Positions 11,285-23,072 of a stretch of DNA of 64,000 nucleotides are shown here, one piece after another. Source of the stretch: Ilyonectria destructans. Lineage: Eukaryota; Ascomycota; Sordariomycetes; Hypocreales; Nectriaceae. Numbering within the stretch: the stretch's first letter is position 1; every line of letters begins with the position of its first letter. A program made the translations under genes and the position numbers. A model generated the notes under the pieces. The model was not told the origin of the DNA, ran no database searches, and saw only the letters and a program-made list of their open reading frames with translations. Location of the stretch: positions 744,001 through 808,000 of the forward strand of contig JAHEWK010000017.1 in the NCBI GenBank assembly GCA_020740775.1. The letters run 5' to 3'.

Positions 11285-12852
11285 CTATAGATCAAATCTC
11301 TTGGTGATCCTACCATCACTCTGCACAACAACTTCATCCTTGCCCTTCTTATTATCCCGCCAATAGACCCACATTATCAGCAGAGTGACCGGGATCGATG
11401 CCGCATACAGTATCAAGATGGCCAAGAATGCTCGCGTGTACCGTGGTGCATCCGATGATCTAAATAGCTGCTGTCCCGCAATTCCTCCCAAGTTACTGCC
11501 AATAACCACCATGGCAAGTCCAAGACTCCGGTGGCTTGATTTAGTTGCGTTGATGCTCAGCCAGGCGTCATTTAGACCCTGAGATAAGGCATTGCCACCG
11601 CTCAGGAGTGTAAAGATGGCGTATCGGGTCCATTTCTCAGTTCCAAGTGGTAGGCCGAACAAGGCACCCGCAAAGGCGATGGACCAGACAAAGGCAACGA
11701 TGCACCAGGGCCCACGGAGGCGAGTCTTGTCCGAGCAAACCGAGATGAGGAACGAGAGTATGATGACAAGAACGCTGCTAACGGCGTTGAGGAGGTTGGC
11801 GTGTATCTTGGAGAAGCCGAGGCTCTTGATGACAGTAGGTCCATAGAGTTGCAATCCACCTTTCGGGGCAAGACTAACGATATTAAGGATTAGGTGCAGC
11901 CAGAGTCGGTAGTCGGTGGCGGCTCCAAGTAGACTGCTCATCGTCATTGAAGCCTTATCCTCTCCTTTGCTCTCATCTTCCGCGACAACACGGGATCGAA
12001 GAATGGTCCGCTCGCGGGCAGTAAAGAAGTCCCAACGACCGTGGATGGGAGCTGTGTGGGCTGGGCTGCGAGGAAGGAAGGCTACAAAGCAGACAAATAC
12101 GAGAAGCGTCAACGCGCCCTCCACTATAATTCTTTGTTAGTGACGGCAGATGGAGTACATGTGTGGCAAGACGTACAGATAAAAAGCCATTGCCAGCCAG
12201 AGAGGCCATTGATGCCGGCCATCTGAAGGACCCCCGCGGCAATCAAGGACCCCGTAGCGGTAGCAGAATAGTTTCCAAAGTAGAAGATCGCAGTCCTCAA
12301 CGCCAATTCCTTCCGAGTGTAGAATAGCGCGAGCATATACTGCGCGCCGGGGATATAACCGCCCTCAAACAAGCCGAGGAGAAAACGAGTGGCGTAGAAG
12401 GAGTGGATATTCGTGCACCATGCCTGGGTCAGAGCAATGAGGCCCCAGACGAACATCTGGAACGTAAGCCAGATGGGAGCACCCAGTTTCTGGAGAATAA
12501 TATTGGACGGGATTTCTGCGACGACGATGCCGATCAACATGAGCTGACTCCCGAGATTGACGTCGTCGGAGGTAATGCCGAGATCGGTCGTGAGGGTGTC
12601 GGTTAAGGCGTTGCTGATGTTACTGCGGTCAAGCTGAAGGACAAAGAATCCGCCGACCAGCATGGGCATGAGGAAAAAGTCGAGCCTTTGTTTGTTAGCG
12701 GGCGACTGTGGTGATAGGGGAGTGACCAACTTTCGCAATGCTGACTTCTCTTCGGCTGGAGTCCATTCTGGCTCTGGGGCCGCTTCTTGAGAAGAAACAT
12801 TGTCGAGGTCCTGCTCCCAGGCACCCGATTCAGAGGCCAGTTTGACTACCAT
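11285..12852 (-). CDS. MFS permease, second DAL5-like family member
   Basis: Exons 12852-12177 and 12123-11285 join T|TG to give WLFILEGALTLLVF, the family sequence after transmembrane helix 6. A second, hidden in-frame intron of 45 nt (12730-12686, GTTGGT...GCTAAC...AAAG) is likely. Removing it yields ALRKLDFFLMPML, which matches the usual entry into helix 1 far better than the retained sequence, and leaves about 489 aa (504 if retained). Helix 1 carries LQLDRSNISNALTD, and later segments include RFLLGLFEGGYIPGAQYML. It is convergent with the PrpF gene, with only 41 bp between stop codons. Substrate unknown. Export or uptake of the isomerase product is a guess from context. Confidence 0.9.
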
Positions 12853-13272
12853 TGATGCGGCGGATAGGGGTATGATTTATGCGCAAACAGTAGGATGCGT
12901 GGTTGATCGACGGGATTACGGCGAGGGGGTGCTGTAGTTATACTCGACAGGCCGTTTATCATCGCGTAGCAATCGCAGCCTCTTCGCTCTCAAGAGCCCA
13001 TTGCGCCAAAGCATATCCGCATCGCGTGCTAACCCCCCAGCCCGTCGACGATGAATGATGGAGGTGAGCGATAGTTAAAGAGGGTCGGAACTCCCGAAGC
13101 ACTCCGGCCACGGCGGTCAGAACGGCGCGTCGGAGGTGAGCGACGGAGGTGAGCGCCAACGTGGGGCGAGCGAGTGGATCTCTGATATTGAGTGTATTTA
13201 AAAGTGTGATAATGATTGAGACTTGGAGATGCCAATCCAGCTTTGGAGCATACTGTTTATCCTGGAAAAATC
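12853..13272. promoter_or_regulatory. Divergent MFS/sulfatase promoter with three 11-bp repeats
   Basis: The 420-bp region between the divergent second MFS permease and the sulfatase contains three perfect direct copies of GGAGGTGAGCG at 13060-13070, 13132-13142 and 13145-13155. The last two are only 13 bp apart. The TTCCCGT motif found at the PrpF and carrier promoters is absent, so this pair may be controlled separately. Confidence 0.45.
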
Positions 13273-14613
13273 ATGTCGCGGGATCCTACTCGACCAAATG
13301 TTGTGCTCGCGCTGGCCGACAACCTCGGCTGGGGAGAGCTGGGATGTTACGGCGGAGGCGTGCTGCGTGGAGCTGCGACGCCAAGAATCGACAAGCTCTC
13401 TACCGAAGGCCTCTTGTTGCACAACTTCAATGTTGAAAGCGACTGTGTACCGACGCGATCCGCCCTCATGACGGGACGACACCCAATTCGTACGGGTTGC
13501 CAGCAGTCTGTTCCCGCTGGCTTCCCACAGGGTCTGACGGAATGGGAAAAGACGCTCGGTGAATGCCTCAAAGTCAACGGCTATGCGACGGCGCATCATG
13601 GAAAATGGCATCTCGGAGACATTCCTGGCCGGTATCCGTCAGACCGGGGCTTTGACGAGTGGTTCGGAATTCCGAGGACCACGGATGAGACGCAGTTCAC
13701 ATCTGCCATTGGCTACACGCCAGAAGTCGCCGAGCTCCCTTATATCATGAGAGGCATCGCTGGCCAAGAATCAGAAGATGTCTGTGTTTATGATTTGGAA
13801 AAGCGGCGGCTCATCGATGAGATGCTAGTCGAGCGATCCAAAGACTGGCTCACGCGACAGGTTGAGCAAGAAAAGGCCTTTTTCCTCTACCATCCCCTCG
13901 TCCATCTGCATTTTCCTACCCTCCCCCACAAAGACTTTGCAGGGACAACTAGCCAAGGCGATTTTGCAGACTCCATGGCGGAAATGGACCACCGCGTTGG
14001 AGAGCTCATTGATCACCTCGACTCACTGGGAATCCGAGACAATACCGTCTTCATCTTTGCCTCAGACAATGGCCCTGAGTTTCGAGAACCGTACCGAGGA
14101 ACGGCTGGCCCTTGGTCTGGAACCTACCATACAGCTATGGAGGGCATCTTGCGCGTGCCTTTTATCATCCGATGGCCTGGATTGGTTCCCGAGGGCGTCA
14201 CGTCAAATGAGATTGTGCACGTCACGGACATTTTTACAACAATCCTGTCAATGACCGGCTCGCTACTACCAACAGACCGCCCCATCGACGGAATCGACCA
14301 AACAGAGTTCTTCAAGAATCCAAAAGAGAAAAAATCCGAAAGAACCGGATTCCTCTTCTACATCAAAGAAGAGCTGCGTGCGATAAAGTGGAAGGACTGG
14401 AAACTGCACTTGGTCTGGGAGCCGAAAGTCAACCAATCGTCTGGGCGATTGGAGAGTCCGTATCTCTTTAACACGGTTCGAGATCCCAAGGAAGAGTCGG
14501 ATATTCTGGCATTCAATACTTGGGTTATGCAACCGATGACGAAGCTCAGAACCGAGTTTCTGAAGAGTCTCAAGTACGATCCTGCACCGCCAGATCCGTT
14601 GAAGGAGTTTTAG
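13273..14613 (+). CDS. Sulfatase (S1 family, Cys-type)
   Basis: Single exon of 446 aa, starting at the first ATG of the frame (13273). The sulfatase signature CVPTRSALMTGR places the formylglycine-precursor Cys at residue 58. Other conserved blocks are HGKWHLGD, FASDNGPE and a C-terminal WKLH segment. The N-terminal metal-binding motif reads LADNLGWGELGCYGGG, with Asn where many sulfatases have a second Asp. I believe some sulfatase groups carry this DN form, so activity need not be lost. There is no signal peptide, so cytosolic hydrolysis of an organic sulfate ester is expected. It is divergent from the second MFS permease, which could import its substrate (inference). Confidence 0.9.
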   Translation: MSRDPTRPNVVLALADNLGWGELGCYGGGVLRGAATPRIDKLSTEGLLLHNFNVESDCVPTRSALMTGRHPIRTGCQQSVPAGFPQGLTEWEKTLGECLKVNGYATAHHGKWHLGDIPGRYPSDRGFDEWFGIPRTTDETQFTSAIGYTPEVAELPYIMRGIAGQESEDVCVYDLEKRRLIDEMLVERSKDWLTRQVEQEKAFFLYHPLVHLHFPTLPHKDFAGTTSQGDFADSMAEMDHRVGELIDHLDSLGIRDNTVFIFASDNGPEFREPYRGTAGPWSGTYHTAMEGILRVPFIIRWPGLVPEGVTSNEIVHVTDIFTTILSMTGSLLPTDRPIDGIDQTEFFKNPKEKKSERTGFLFYIKEELRAIKWKDWKLHLVWEPKVNQSSGRLESPYLFNTVRDPKEESDILAFNTWVMQPMTKLRTEFLKSLKYDPAPPDPLKEF

Positions 14614-14900
14614 ATGTCATTGTACTGTCACACTGAGTGGATAGGATCACACTGATGATGATGAAAGCTCTTGATTTCTAGCTAAAGGACGGGCCTAGAG
14701 CCCGTCTTTTATACATGATGAAGACGGCTGCTGCCGGAGGCGGCAGTCCGTCGCCGCCGCACAGGGGCCGGGGCCCTGTGGGTCCCGGGGACCGGGATCG
14801 TGGTCACAGGGCCGACTATGTGGTCTGAGAAGGAGAGGAAAGTCGTGTTATCTAGGAAATAACCCCAAAATGTGACATGTACGCTTGTAAAAATAAATTT
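14614..14900. repeat. Cluster of short perfect palindromes after sulfatase
   Basis: The region between the convergent sulfatase and second regulator holds several inverted repeats: GACGGGC/GCCCGTC (14688-14694 and 14700-14706, 5-nt loop); CTGCCG/CGGCAG (14731-14746); GGCCCTGTG/CACAGGGCC (14772-14780 and 14805-14813), which encloses GGTCCC-G-GGGACC (14781-14793). They could form RNA hairpins in overlapping 3' UTRs or a DNA cruciform. No coding sense is seen. Confidence 0.6.
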
Positions 14901-16833
14901 CTAAATATTCTCGTGAACTTGAGAGAGGTCCCCGAATCCCCATGATAATGCATCCAGCGCTGTAAGGGGTAGGTTCGCGGCTCCCAGGTCCGCAGATAGT
15001 TCCGCAAAAATTGATGTGTGCTCGCTGCTCTGCGCAAACATGTTATGACTCTCCCCAAGATCCATCTGCTCTCGCCTTTGATTCACCACTGAGTTGGCGA
15101 TACTATCAAAGATGTCGCGGTATGCTTGACCCGCTGGATATCGCTCAACCATACCCCAAAGTATAGAAGAACACGAGTTGATGGAGGCCGTCGTGTCGCC
15201 CAAGTCCAAGTCTGGATTCTGTTGCATGGCAGCAATCTGGGCGCAGTACGCCACGGCCACACCGCTCCTAAAAACATTATGAACGGTGCGCCAGTAGAAG
15301 CGCAACTCGCCTGCCCGGAAGCTTTGTTTGTAGCAGTTGATGCTATCCGCAGCGCTCTGTGCAAGTACAACCAAATCTTCATTTGAAGGGTTCGGGAAAT
15401 GACATGAGGGGTAATATAGATGGACCAGGGCGTTGTATAACACACCATTGAAGATCTCAGCTGGGGCGAGTTGGCTGGTGCGATGAATAGGGGGAACAGA
15501 CGTGTGCCATTCCAGGAGTCGCCGTTGGATGTTCTCCCTCCATGCGGGTTTATTGAGAATGGCCCCATTGCAAGGTTCTTTTTGGTTGAGTGTAGTATAA
15601 ATCTCCGACTCTAGAAGGCGACTTTTAATTAGGTGGACGGCGAGGGCGCGTTCCGGGTCATCGCTAGGTGGGATCGGAAGCGGCGTTTCGATGGCTTCAT
15701 CAGGAATTGAAAATGGACGTCCGAGTATGACGCACAGGTTCCGTTCAAAGGTATATGTAGACCAAAACAGCCATCGTCTCTCGTTAGTCTGTTGATGGTC
15801 AGATGCGGTCCCTGGACGTTCGTTATGGAGGTTCAATTCGACCGCGAGCCTCGTGGCAAGACCGAGAAAGTGCCATGCAGCGGTTAGGTTGGAGGAGAAG
15901 CAGGCATACTGAATGATGAAGAGGAGGTTGGCAACATGCTCCAAGTCGCCGGTGCAAATCGAGTCGGGATGCTGAGAAAACAATTGAGTAGCAGCGGTAA
16001 AATAGCCCTCGGATCTTGATATCGGGACTGAAGAGTCGGTTCTGTTGAGGAGCAAGATGGAGGTTCCAAACACAACCAAGGCGCGGAACCTGACATTGAT
16101 CAAGGACTGGTCAGAGGCAGATGCATCGTACAAGGGCTCGATCATAGTGAGAAAATCCTCCTTGGAGGAAATGATTGGAGAGAAGAAATTGCAGTGCTCA
16201 AAGTATGTGTCCACGAGCCGGCCGGCGACTTCTTGACGCGGCATGCCAACAGACGTCTCGCGAGGCAGCTCGTCCAGGAGCGAGTGATTGTCGGACTTTT
16301 TCTCGGCCCAGGACACCTTTATCATTGGGTCAGAGAGCAGGGATCGTAGCACGGAGAGGCCATTCTGGTTCACAATTCCCTGGGAGAAGGCGTGAGGTTG
16401 CAGGCAATTCAGGGCAATGCGGCCGACCAAGTCTTCGGACTCGCCATCCGCGCCATCCGTTTCGGGTGAGATGGCGGAAGCTGGAATTGAATCGCCTGTA
16501 TCTGCTGGGGAAAAGTCTACAGGGAGCATGTCAACATCTTCAATGCCGTGTGCCGTAAGTTGTGTTTCGAGATAGGCAATGCGATCCTCAAGGCTCTTCA
16601 TATAGCTGCACCGAGTCAGCGAATGAATCCCAGAGTCTAGATACCGGGGCCGACCTTCTCGGGGCAATCCTCCCGTCGATATCAGTGCTCACGCATTCAA
16701 CGCCCGCGCGCTCGCAGTTGGAGCACGCCGGAAGGTTCTGGTCGCATCGCTGCTTGCGAGATCGACACCTCGTACAAGCCGTGACATTGGCGCGCCGCAC
16801 GTTGGACCGTCGTTGTTCGCGCGGCGGCGGCAT
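14901..16833 (-). CDS. Zn2Cys6 transcription factor, second
   Basis: Exons 16833-16655 and 16605-14901 give about 627 aa. The Zn2Cys6 cluster is complete: Cys20, 23, 30, 37, 40 and 47 (ACTRCRSRKQRC, then ACSNCERAGVEC). The intron has a weak donor (GTCGGC) but a good branch site (GCTGAC). It is accepted because joining AG|C restores PRSYMKSLEDRIAYLETQL, the linker and coiled coil that normally follow the cluster. The fungal-specific domain follows at ~residues 160-450, with AWHFLGLATRLAVELNLHNE and RRWLFWSTYTFERNLCVILG. The start at 16833 lies 20 residues before the cluster. An open frame continues upstream to 16908 but overlaps the chromodomain fragment. Targets unknown. Confidence 0.88.
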
Positions 16834-16839
16834 GTGCCC

Positions 16840-17166
16840 AAGCTTATTTACAAGTACTGGGACAGTGTCGATGGACGTGATATTGCCACTGGTCTGGATG
16901 TGTATCACGTCTTCCGCGTCCTCAAGCGGGCTACGCCGCCCCAGGCCAAGAAGAAGGACTTTAGGTACCAGGTTCAGTGGGTGGGTTATCGTCGTAGCGA
17001 GTCAACTTGGCAGTATGAAAACAAACTCGCGCAGATTGCGCCGGAAGTGCTTATCAAGTTCCACGCCAAGAACGGGTGTACTCCAGAGGCTCCGGCCCAG
17101 AAGCCCAAGCGGGGGATTGCTCGGGGTTCTGGGAATCCCAGGAAGAAGGTTACGGTTGATGATTAG
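16840..17166 (+). pseudogene. Orphan chromodomain fragment (retroelement-like)
   Basis: About 109 codons in one frame encode a chromodomain-like block (DVYHVFRVLKR, FRYQVQWVGYRRSESTWQ, IAPEVLIKFHAKNG) and a basic tail ending at a TAG. There is no start codon, and no polymerase or integrase sequence precedes it. Lone chromodomains of this kind are typical C-termini of chromovirus integrases, and some occur in host chromatin proteins. It begins directly at the 5' end of the divergent Zn2Cys6 gene. Most likely a fragment left by a retroelement. Confidence 0.5.
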
Positions 17167-18090
17167 CGAACTGAGCACTGAAATGATTGGAAGACATCAC
17201 ACAAAGCCCAGAGCGCCAAAGGACCACCAGTCGACCGCCTTGCTGTACTTCTTCCCAAGCACAGGGTGCCATGTATTCGACCGTTCCAAGCATCGAGTTG
17301 CAGCTCTCCGAGAGACAGGGCAATGGCACCGCTCATTCGATACCTCGTACTCGATACTGGTCGGGTACCTCCCACCGAAAGGCTATTCTGTTTTTCGGTC
17401 CAGGGTTGGGTCTGATGCTGCCCCCTGTGGATGAACGCGGCCGTCAACATTAACCTTCGATGGTTTGTTTGCCCTGTGGGGGTTGCACGGATGGAGCTGG
17501 TTGTCCGCCACCGGTGCCGCCGAGGTCCCTGACTGGCTCGAGGCTGAGGAGGGTGAGGCTCACCACTAAACGGCGTTTCGCGATCCGGAATAGACGCCCG
17601 GTCAACCGGCTGGGGCCCCAAGCCTTGCACCCCACCCTCCCCTTCCTTCACATCATGCTTTTGAAAGTGTCCGTATGCCCTTGACATAGCCTACCTCGAG
17701 CTTGCTTCTCCCTGTCTCTGATCTAAACCCCTCCTCTTCCTTCAACTTCCTTCAACGGCATAGATCTGCCTCTTATAAACGCCGCCGCCTCACACCACAA
17801 GGACACTTTCACGTATGCCGAGTTCCCCTCGGTGCCCATTTCATCTATTCATCCAGCTCTTCCGACACGAGGCATGCCATCACAATAGCCCTTTCTATTC
17901 TCCATAATCCCCAACCCTCCCGTATCCACAGCTTTTTCGCTCTGCCTCTGCTCGTCCCCTGGTGCAGACATGCTCGAGGCCGCACTGCGCTCCACTCCTA
18001 CAACGTAAGCATTTGGCCCATTCCGGAAGTGGCCAGCCACAACACCATTCCCAGTCTAACAAATACCTACGTCAGTCGCTTCCAGCAACC
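17167..18090. other. Intergenic, no gene seen
   Basis: Open frames on both strands lack recognisable motifs and have Pro/Arg/Ser-rich noise composition. 17700-18090 is pyrimidine-rich and may be the leader or promoter of the small Cys-rich ORF that follows. Confidence 0.4.
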
Positions 18091-18255
18091 ATGTGCGACT
18101 TCACGAAAAATTACTACATTTACACGTCCTGCGTGGATCCCGGGACTCACTTCTGCAAGACCTCCACTGATGGAAACCGAAAACAATCCTGCCCCAATGG
18201 CCCTCATGAGCGCTACATCATGATTCCTGAGAATTGCCCGCTGTGCTGTGGCTGA
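18091..18255 (+). CDS. Small Cys-rich protein, 54 aa, hypothetical
   Basis: An ATG-started frame of 54 codons with seven cysteines (2, 14, 22, 34, 49, 52, 53), including a terminal CPLCCG motif and an internal SCPNGPHERYI block. There is no signal peptide or membrane segment. The Cys spacing suggests a small zinc ribbon or knuckle rather than a secreted effector. Similar short cytosolic Cys-rich proteins are, as far as I recall, common hypothetical proteins in Aspergillus and Penicillium, but I cannot name a family. The preceding sequence is pyrimidine-rich, as in many fungal leaders. Function unknown. Confidence 0.5.
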   Translation: MCDFTKNYYIYTSCVDPGTHFCKTSTDGNRKQSCPNGPHERYIMIPENCPLCCG

Positions 18256-21200
18256 GCTAAGCTCACGGACTTTCGACTCCATAGCTGTTGTCCTTCTTAC
18301 TTATGGTCCATCCCGGAACACATGCGGAACTCCTGGCCGGCAGGGTGTCACTTGGCAGTGGATTATCTCATCTGGTACTATGGTATTCCCTGTGCTCTTT
18401 TGAGTAGGTGTTCGGCCACAACGGTTTTGGGTTGGCCTGGGAAATGCCTTCATTCTACTACGGTCGGTCCTGTTGAATCTCGGCAGCACCTCCAAGCGAG
18501 GAAATATTGGCGATTGCGGAGGTCCGTGATCGAACACGCCGTGGGCCGTGACAAGTCGAGGAGGGGATATGGAGAGCAGGTTACACTGGGTGTGGATGAA
18601 AGGCCCAGGGCGCCACGCGGAGAGTTCAAGCTATAGCTTTGACCTCTCTTTAGAAAGTCCACGAGAGGGGGGTCCTTGCGTTTCTCACCGTTTGCGCCCC
18701 GCTCGGACACTACCCACCATGTGGGCATGGCGAGACTTTTTTTTCTTTATTTTGGAAGAGGATGGAAGTATAAGAAGGGCATTCTACTGGTGCTAGGCGA
18801 TATTGCGGCATTTTAAGAGGTTTCTGTTCATACCTTCATACCCAACGGCCGGCGTTACATGTGTTCCTGCACGTCTATTAATGGGCTTTCCGGAGAGGAA
18901 AAAGTTAGGGATTATTGCATTTAATTGATCTGAAACAAGTTCCTAGACCTGACGCATGATAAGCTTAGGGAAAATTGGAAGAACCATGACGGTGTTACTT
19001 GGTGCGTTGACTGACGTCTTGAGCGAGTAATACCCTGATGGTCTTAACTCATCCTGTCCGACTATATAGTCAGTGGGACCGGTCCCCGTACGATCCATTC
19101 GGTTGGACCCTGTGCCTGCTCTGATTCCTCAATTGTTCTGCGACGACGACGTCAAGGAGCTGTTGTTGTTACATGCGGAGGGAGCTCAGAGCCGAGCCCA
19201 TTGTTGGTCCGTGGTAAGGCGATAGCTTGGGATTGGATGGGGTCTGTATTATGTCCAATATACCGTCCCCGAAGAATGACCACTTTCCCTGCCAGTAGCG
19301 GCGACAAGCAGACTCTTGCCTTTGCCATTCATCCAGTCCAAAAGTAGAGATAACTGCTTTCTTACAAAGGACATCTGTTATGGCCAGGCTCGGCCCTGAA
19401 CTGGTCCGCTCGGTAGTTAGTGCCCCAAACCCGGCTGGCATGCCCCATAGAAGCGATGCTGCATGAAGACTACTATAAACTATCACCATCAGTATGATGC
19501 TTCCGCAATCTACGCTACTTCATGTACAATGAGGTTTGGAGGTGTCATCGGCGATTTTTATTTTTTTACTTCTGTGACCCCCCGGGAGAGGGACAGCGGA
19601 AAACATGGGCGGAGGTTGGTTGGTGGGTTCGACGGAGAGGGCGTAGTACAGCGTGTGTTACATAAGAAAAAGCAAAGTCGGCTTCCCAGCCGAAAGAGGC
19701 GACAAACAGCAGACAAGTACGGACACAGCTAGGGCTGGGCTGGACTGGACTGGGCTGGAGCTCGACGGGTTGTCTGGTGTTCTGCTACTGCGAGACTTGA
19801 TGCTAGGGAGTCTAGCCTACTAGAACGTGGGCCAGGAACGTGATTATACCCCGGGAGATGTTTCATCGTACAGCCTCGACACGCGGCATCGAGAGGGTGA
19901 GCGACACGAGGATACGGGGGCAATGTACTAGGAGCATTCACTCCAAGGGCGGGCACTGGAAGGATGAAAGACCAGGAGCTCAGGTGCCTAAGGTAGCTAA
20001 GGACCCCAAGGTGAGGTCCGGTATCTGTACCGAGTACGCACTATGGTAGAGGGAAGGCTAAGGATGGTGGGGTCAGAGATGCAGCCAGGTAAGTGGAAGC
20101 CATGCCAGGCGGGAAAGGTACGGAGAGGTTCTCGGGGTGGCAGGTTGTACTGTGCCTTCCGTGCATCGTACATCGTACATCGTACCTACCTCCATCGTAC
20201 GTCGTCCCTCCGCGAAGGATCCTGCAGCCCTTTGCTACGTCGCTTAGATCGATGTCCGTGAGTCCGTGAGTGGAGAGGACCAAAAAGCGCCTGGCAGCAG
20301 ATGCCAAGAACGCCCAGCGACACCCAGCGATACCGGTTACTACCTTACTAGGCCCGTCATCCAATGGCCGTGCTGCCGCAGATGCGGCAACGGGGCTGCC
20401 CCTGAGGTAATAAGAAAGCCCCATGCTTCGCTCTGTCAACACACCTACCTTCGCCTTGACGTACCTAAGGTAGGTAGCGCCCGCCCCGTCTCCATCCCGC
20501 CCGCCCCGTCTCCATCCCGCCCGCCCCGTCTCCATCCCGCCCATCCCATGTCCACCACGCCCACCAAGGCCACTCCGCCCACCACGCCAAATACCACGCC
20601 CACTACCAAGGCTACCCAAGTCAAGCTACGACGCCTCTGCTCCAGTTGCCGAATGAGCCCCATTGACACCCACCATAGCAGGGCCCCCTGGCCTTTTTGT
20701 CTTTACCTGCTGCGTGGCTCCTCCTTTGGCTCCAGCTTCTCGCCCTCCTCCTGTCACGGCCACCTGCACTCATACCTATAACTAACAACCAAGTGCATCA
20801 TCGTGACCGTTCGCTGCTTGCTCCCCCCCCCGGTCCATCTTTACATCACACAGCCCTGGTCCTGGCTGATATCACAACGTTCCCCCAGCCCATACCCTCT
20901 TGATCCCTGTCGAGCCTGATCAAGGCCCAGAATCCACTCACCTCATCGATATCTCCCACTGCTCCCCTAACTCAACTCTCTCGACTTCACCTAATTCGAC
21001 CCCAATCGACATAATCGGCCCTCCTCCACCACGACCTGAGCTCTGGTCACCTCCATCGCGACTCTCTGGTCGGCTTCTAATATTAAAAACCAAACCCTCC
21101 TCCACTACCAACTTCCTTCCTCCCCTCATCCCCAGACTTTTTTAAGTACCCCTTGTAGACCTCACCTCTTAATCTCCTATCTTGTCCTCTTCCTCGCCTT

Positions 21201-21633
21201 CTTAATACACCGTTCATCTCTTCTATACCCCCTAATTATTCCTCTGCCACCTTCGCCACGGCGATCCAACTACCTACCTGGTTGGCATAATTGATCACCT
21301 GCCGACCCAGCTCTGGCTGCTATACACTCCCGCACCCAGAGCCACCTTGGTCTTCCTCCGCGCCAGATACTGCCCCCTCCGAAGTCACACATCGCCAGAT
21401 CTGAAACCCATCGCTCCGCCAAGCACTATCACTGTCGCGAGCGTGATCAAATCCAATTCCCGCCAGCGGGATCCTGGACTCCGGCACCTCTGTGGCCGCA
21501 TCCGCTGTAGCGTGGATCACTCAAACCCTTCGTCTGGAACTCCGACCAGCCGAACAGTATCTGCCCCTTGATATCACCAACTCATTCGATCGTCTGCAGT
21601 CTACAATCTAGCCGGGACATCCGAGACCTTGCT
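18256..21633. other. Long intergenic/leader region before C2H2 regulator
   Basis: About 3.4 kb without a convincing protein gene. It contains GC-rich low-complexity tracts, short CATCGTA repeats near 20160-20200, a 20-bp tandem repeat (listed separately) and, from ~20690, a strongly pyrimidine-rich stretch (CTCC and CCTC runs) that continues to the ATG of the C2H2 gene. Such long CT-rich leaders are typical of regulated fungal transcription-factor genes. A non-coding transcript cannot be excluded. Confidence 0.5.
20481..20540. repeat. Minisatellite, 3 perfect 20-bp units
   Basis: Three identical tandem copies of CCGCCCCGTCTCCATCCCGC, followed by degenerate CCACGCCCACC-type sequence to ~20610. 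It lies ~1.1 kb before the C2H2 gene start. Confidence 0.85.

Positions 21634-23072
<1,439 letters not shown>

Noticed and set aside
12686..12726. 41-nt intron with donor GTCACT in the second MFS gene
   Set aside because: Would shift the frame. The 45-nt version is in frame and restores the family sequence.
13216..13272. Upstream extension of the sulfatase frame
   Set aside because: Begins at a TTG, not an ATG. The first ATG in frame (13273) already leaves the whole conserved domain.
3088..16833. Classical secondary-metabolite cluster
   Set aside because: No polyketide synthase, NRPS, terpene cyclase or DMATS gene is present. The FAD oxidase at 25-27 kb is isolated from this group.
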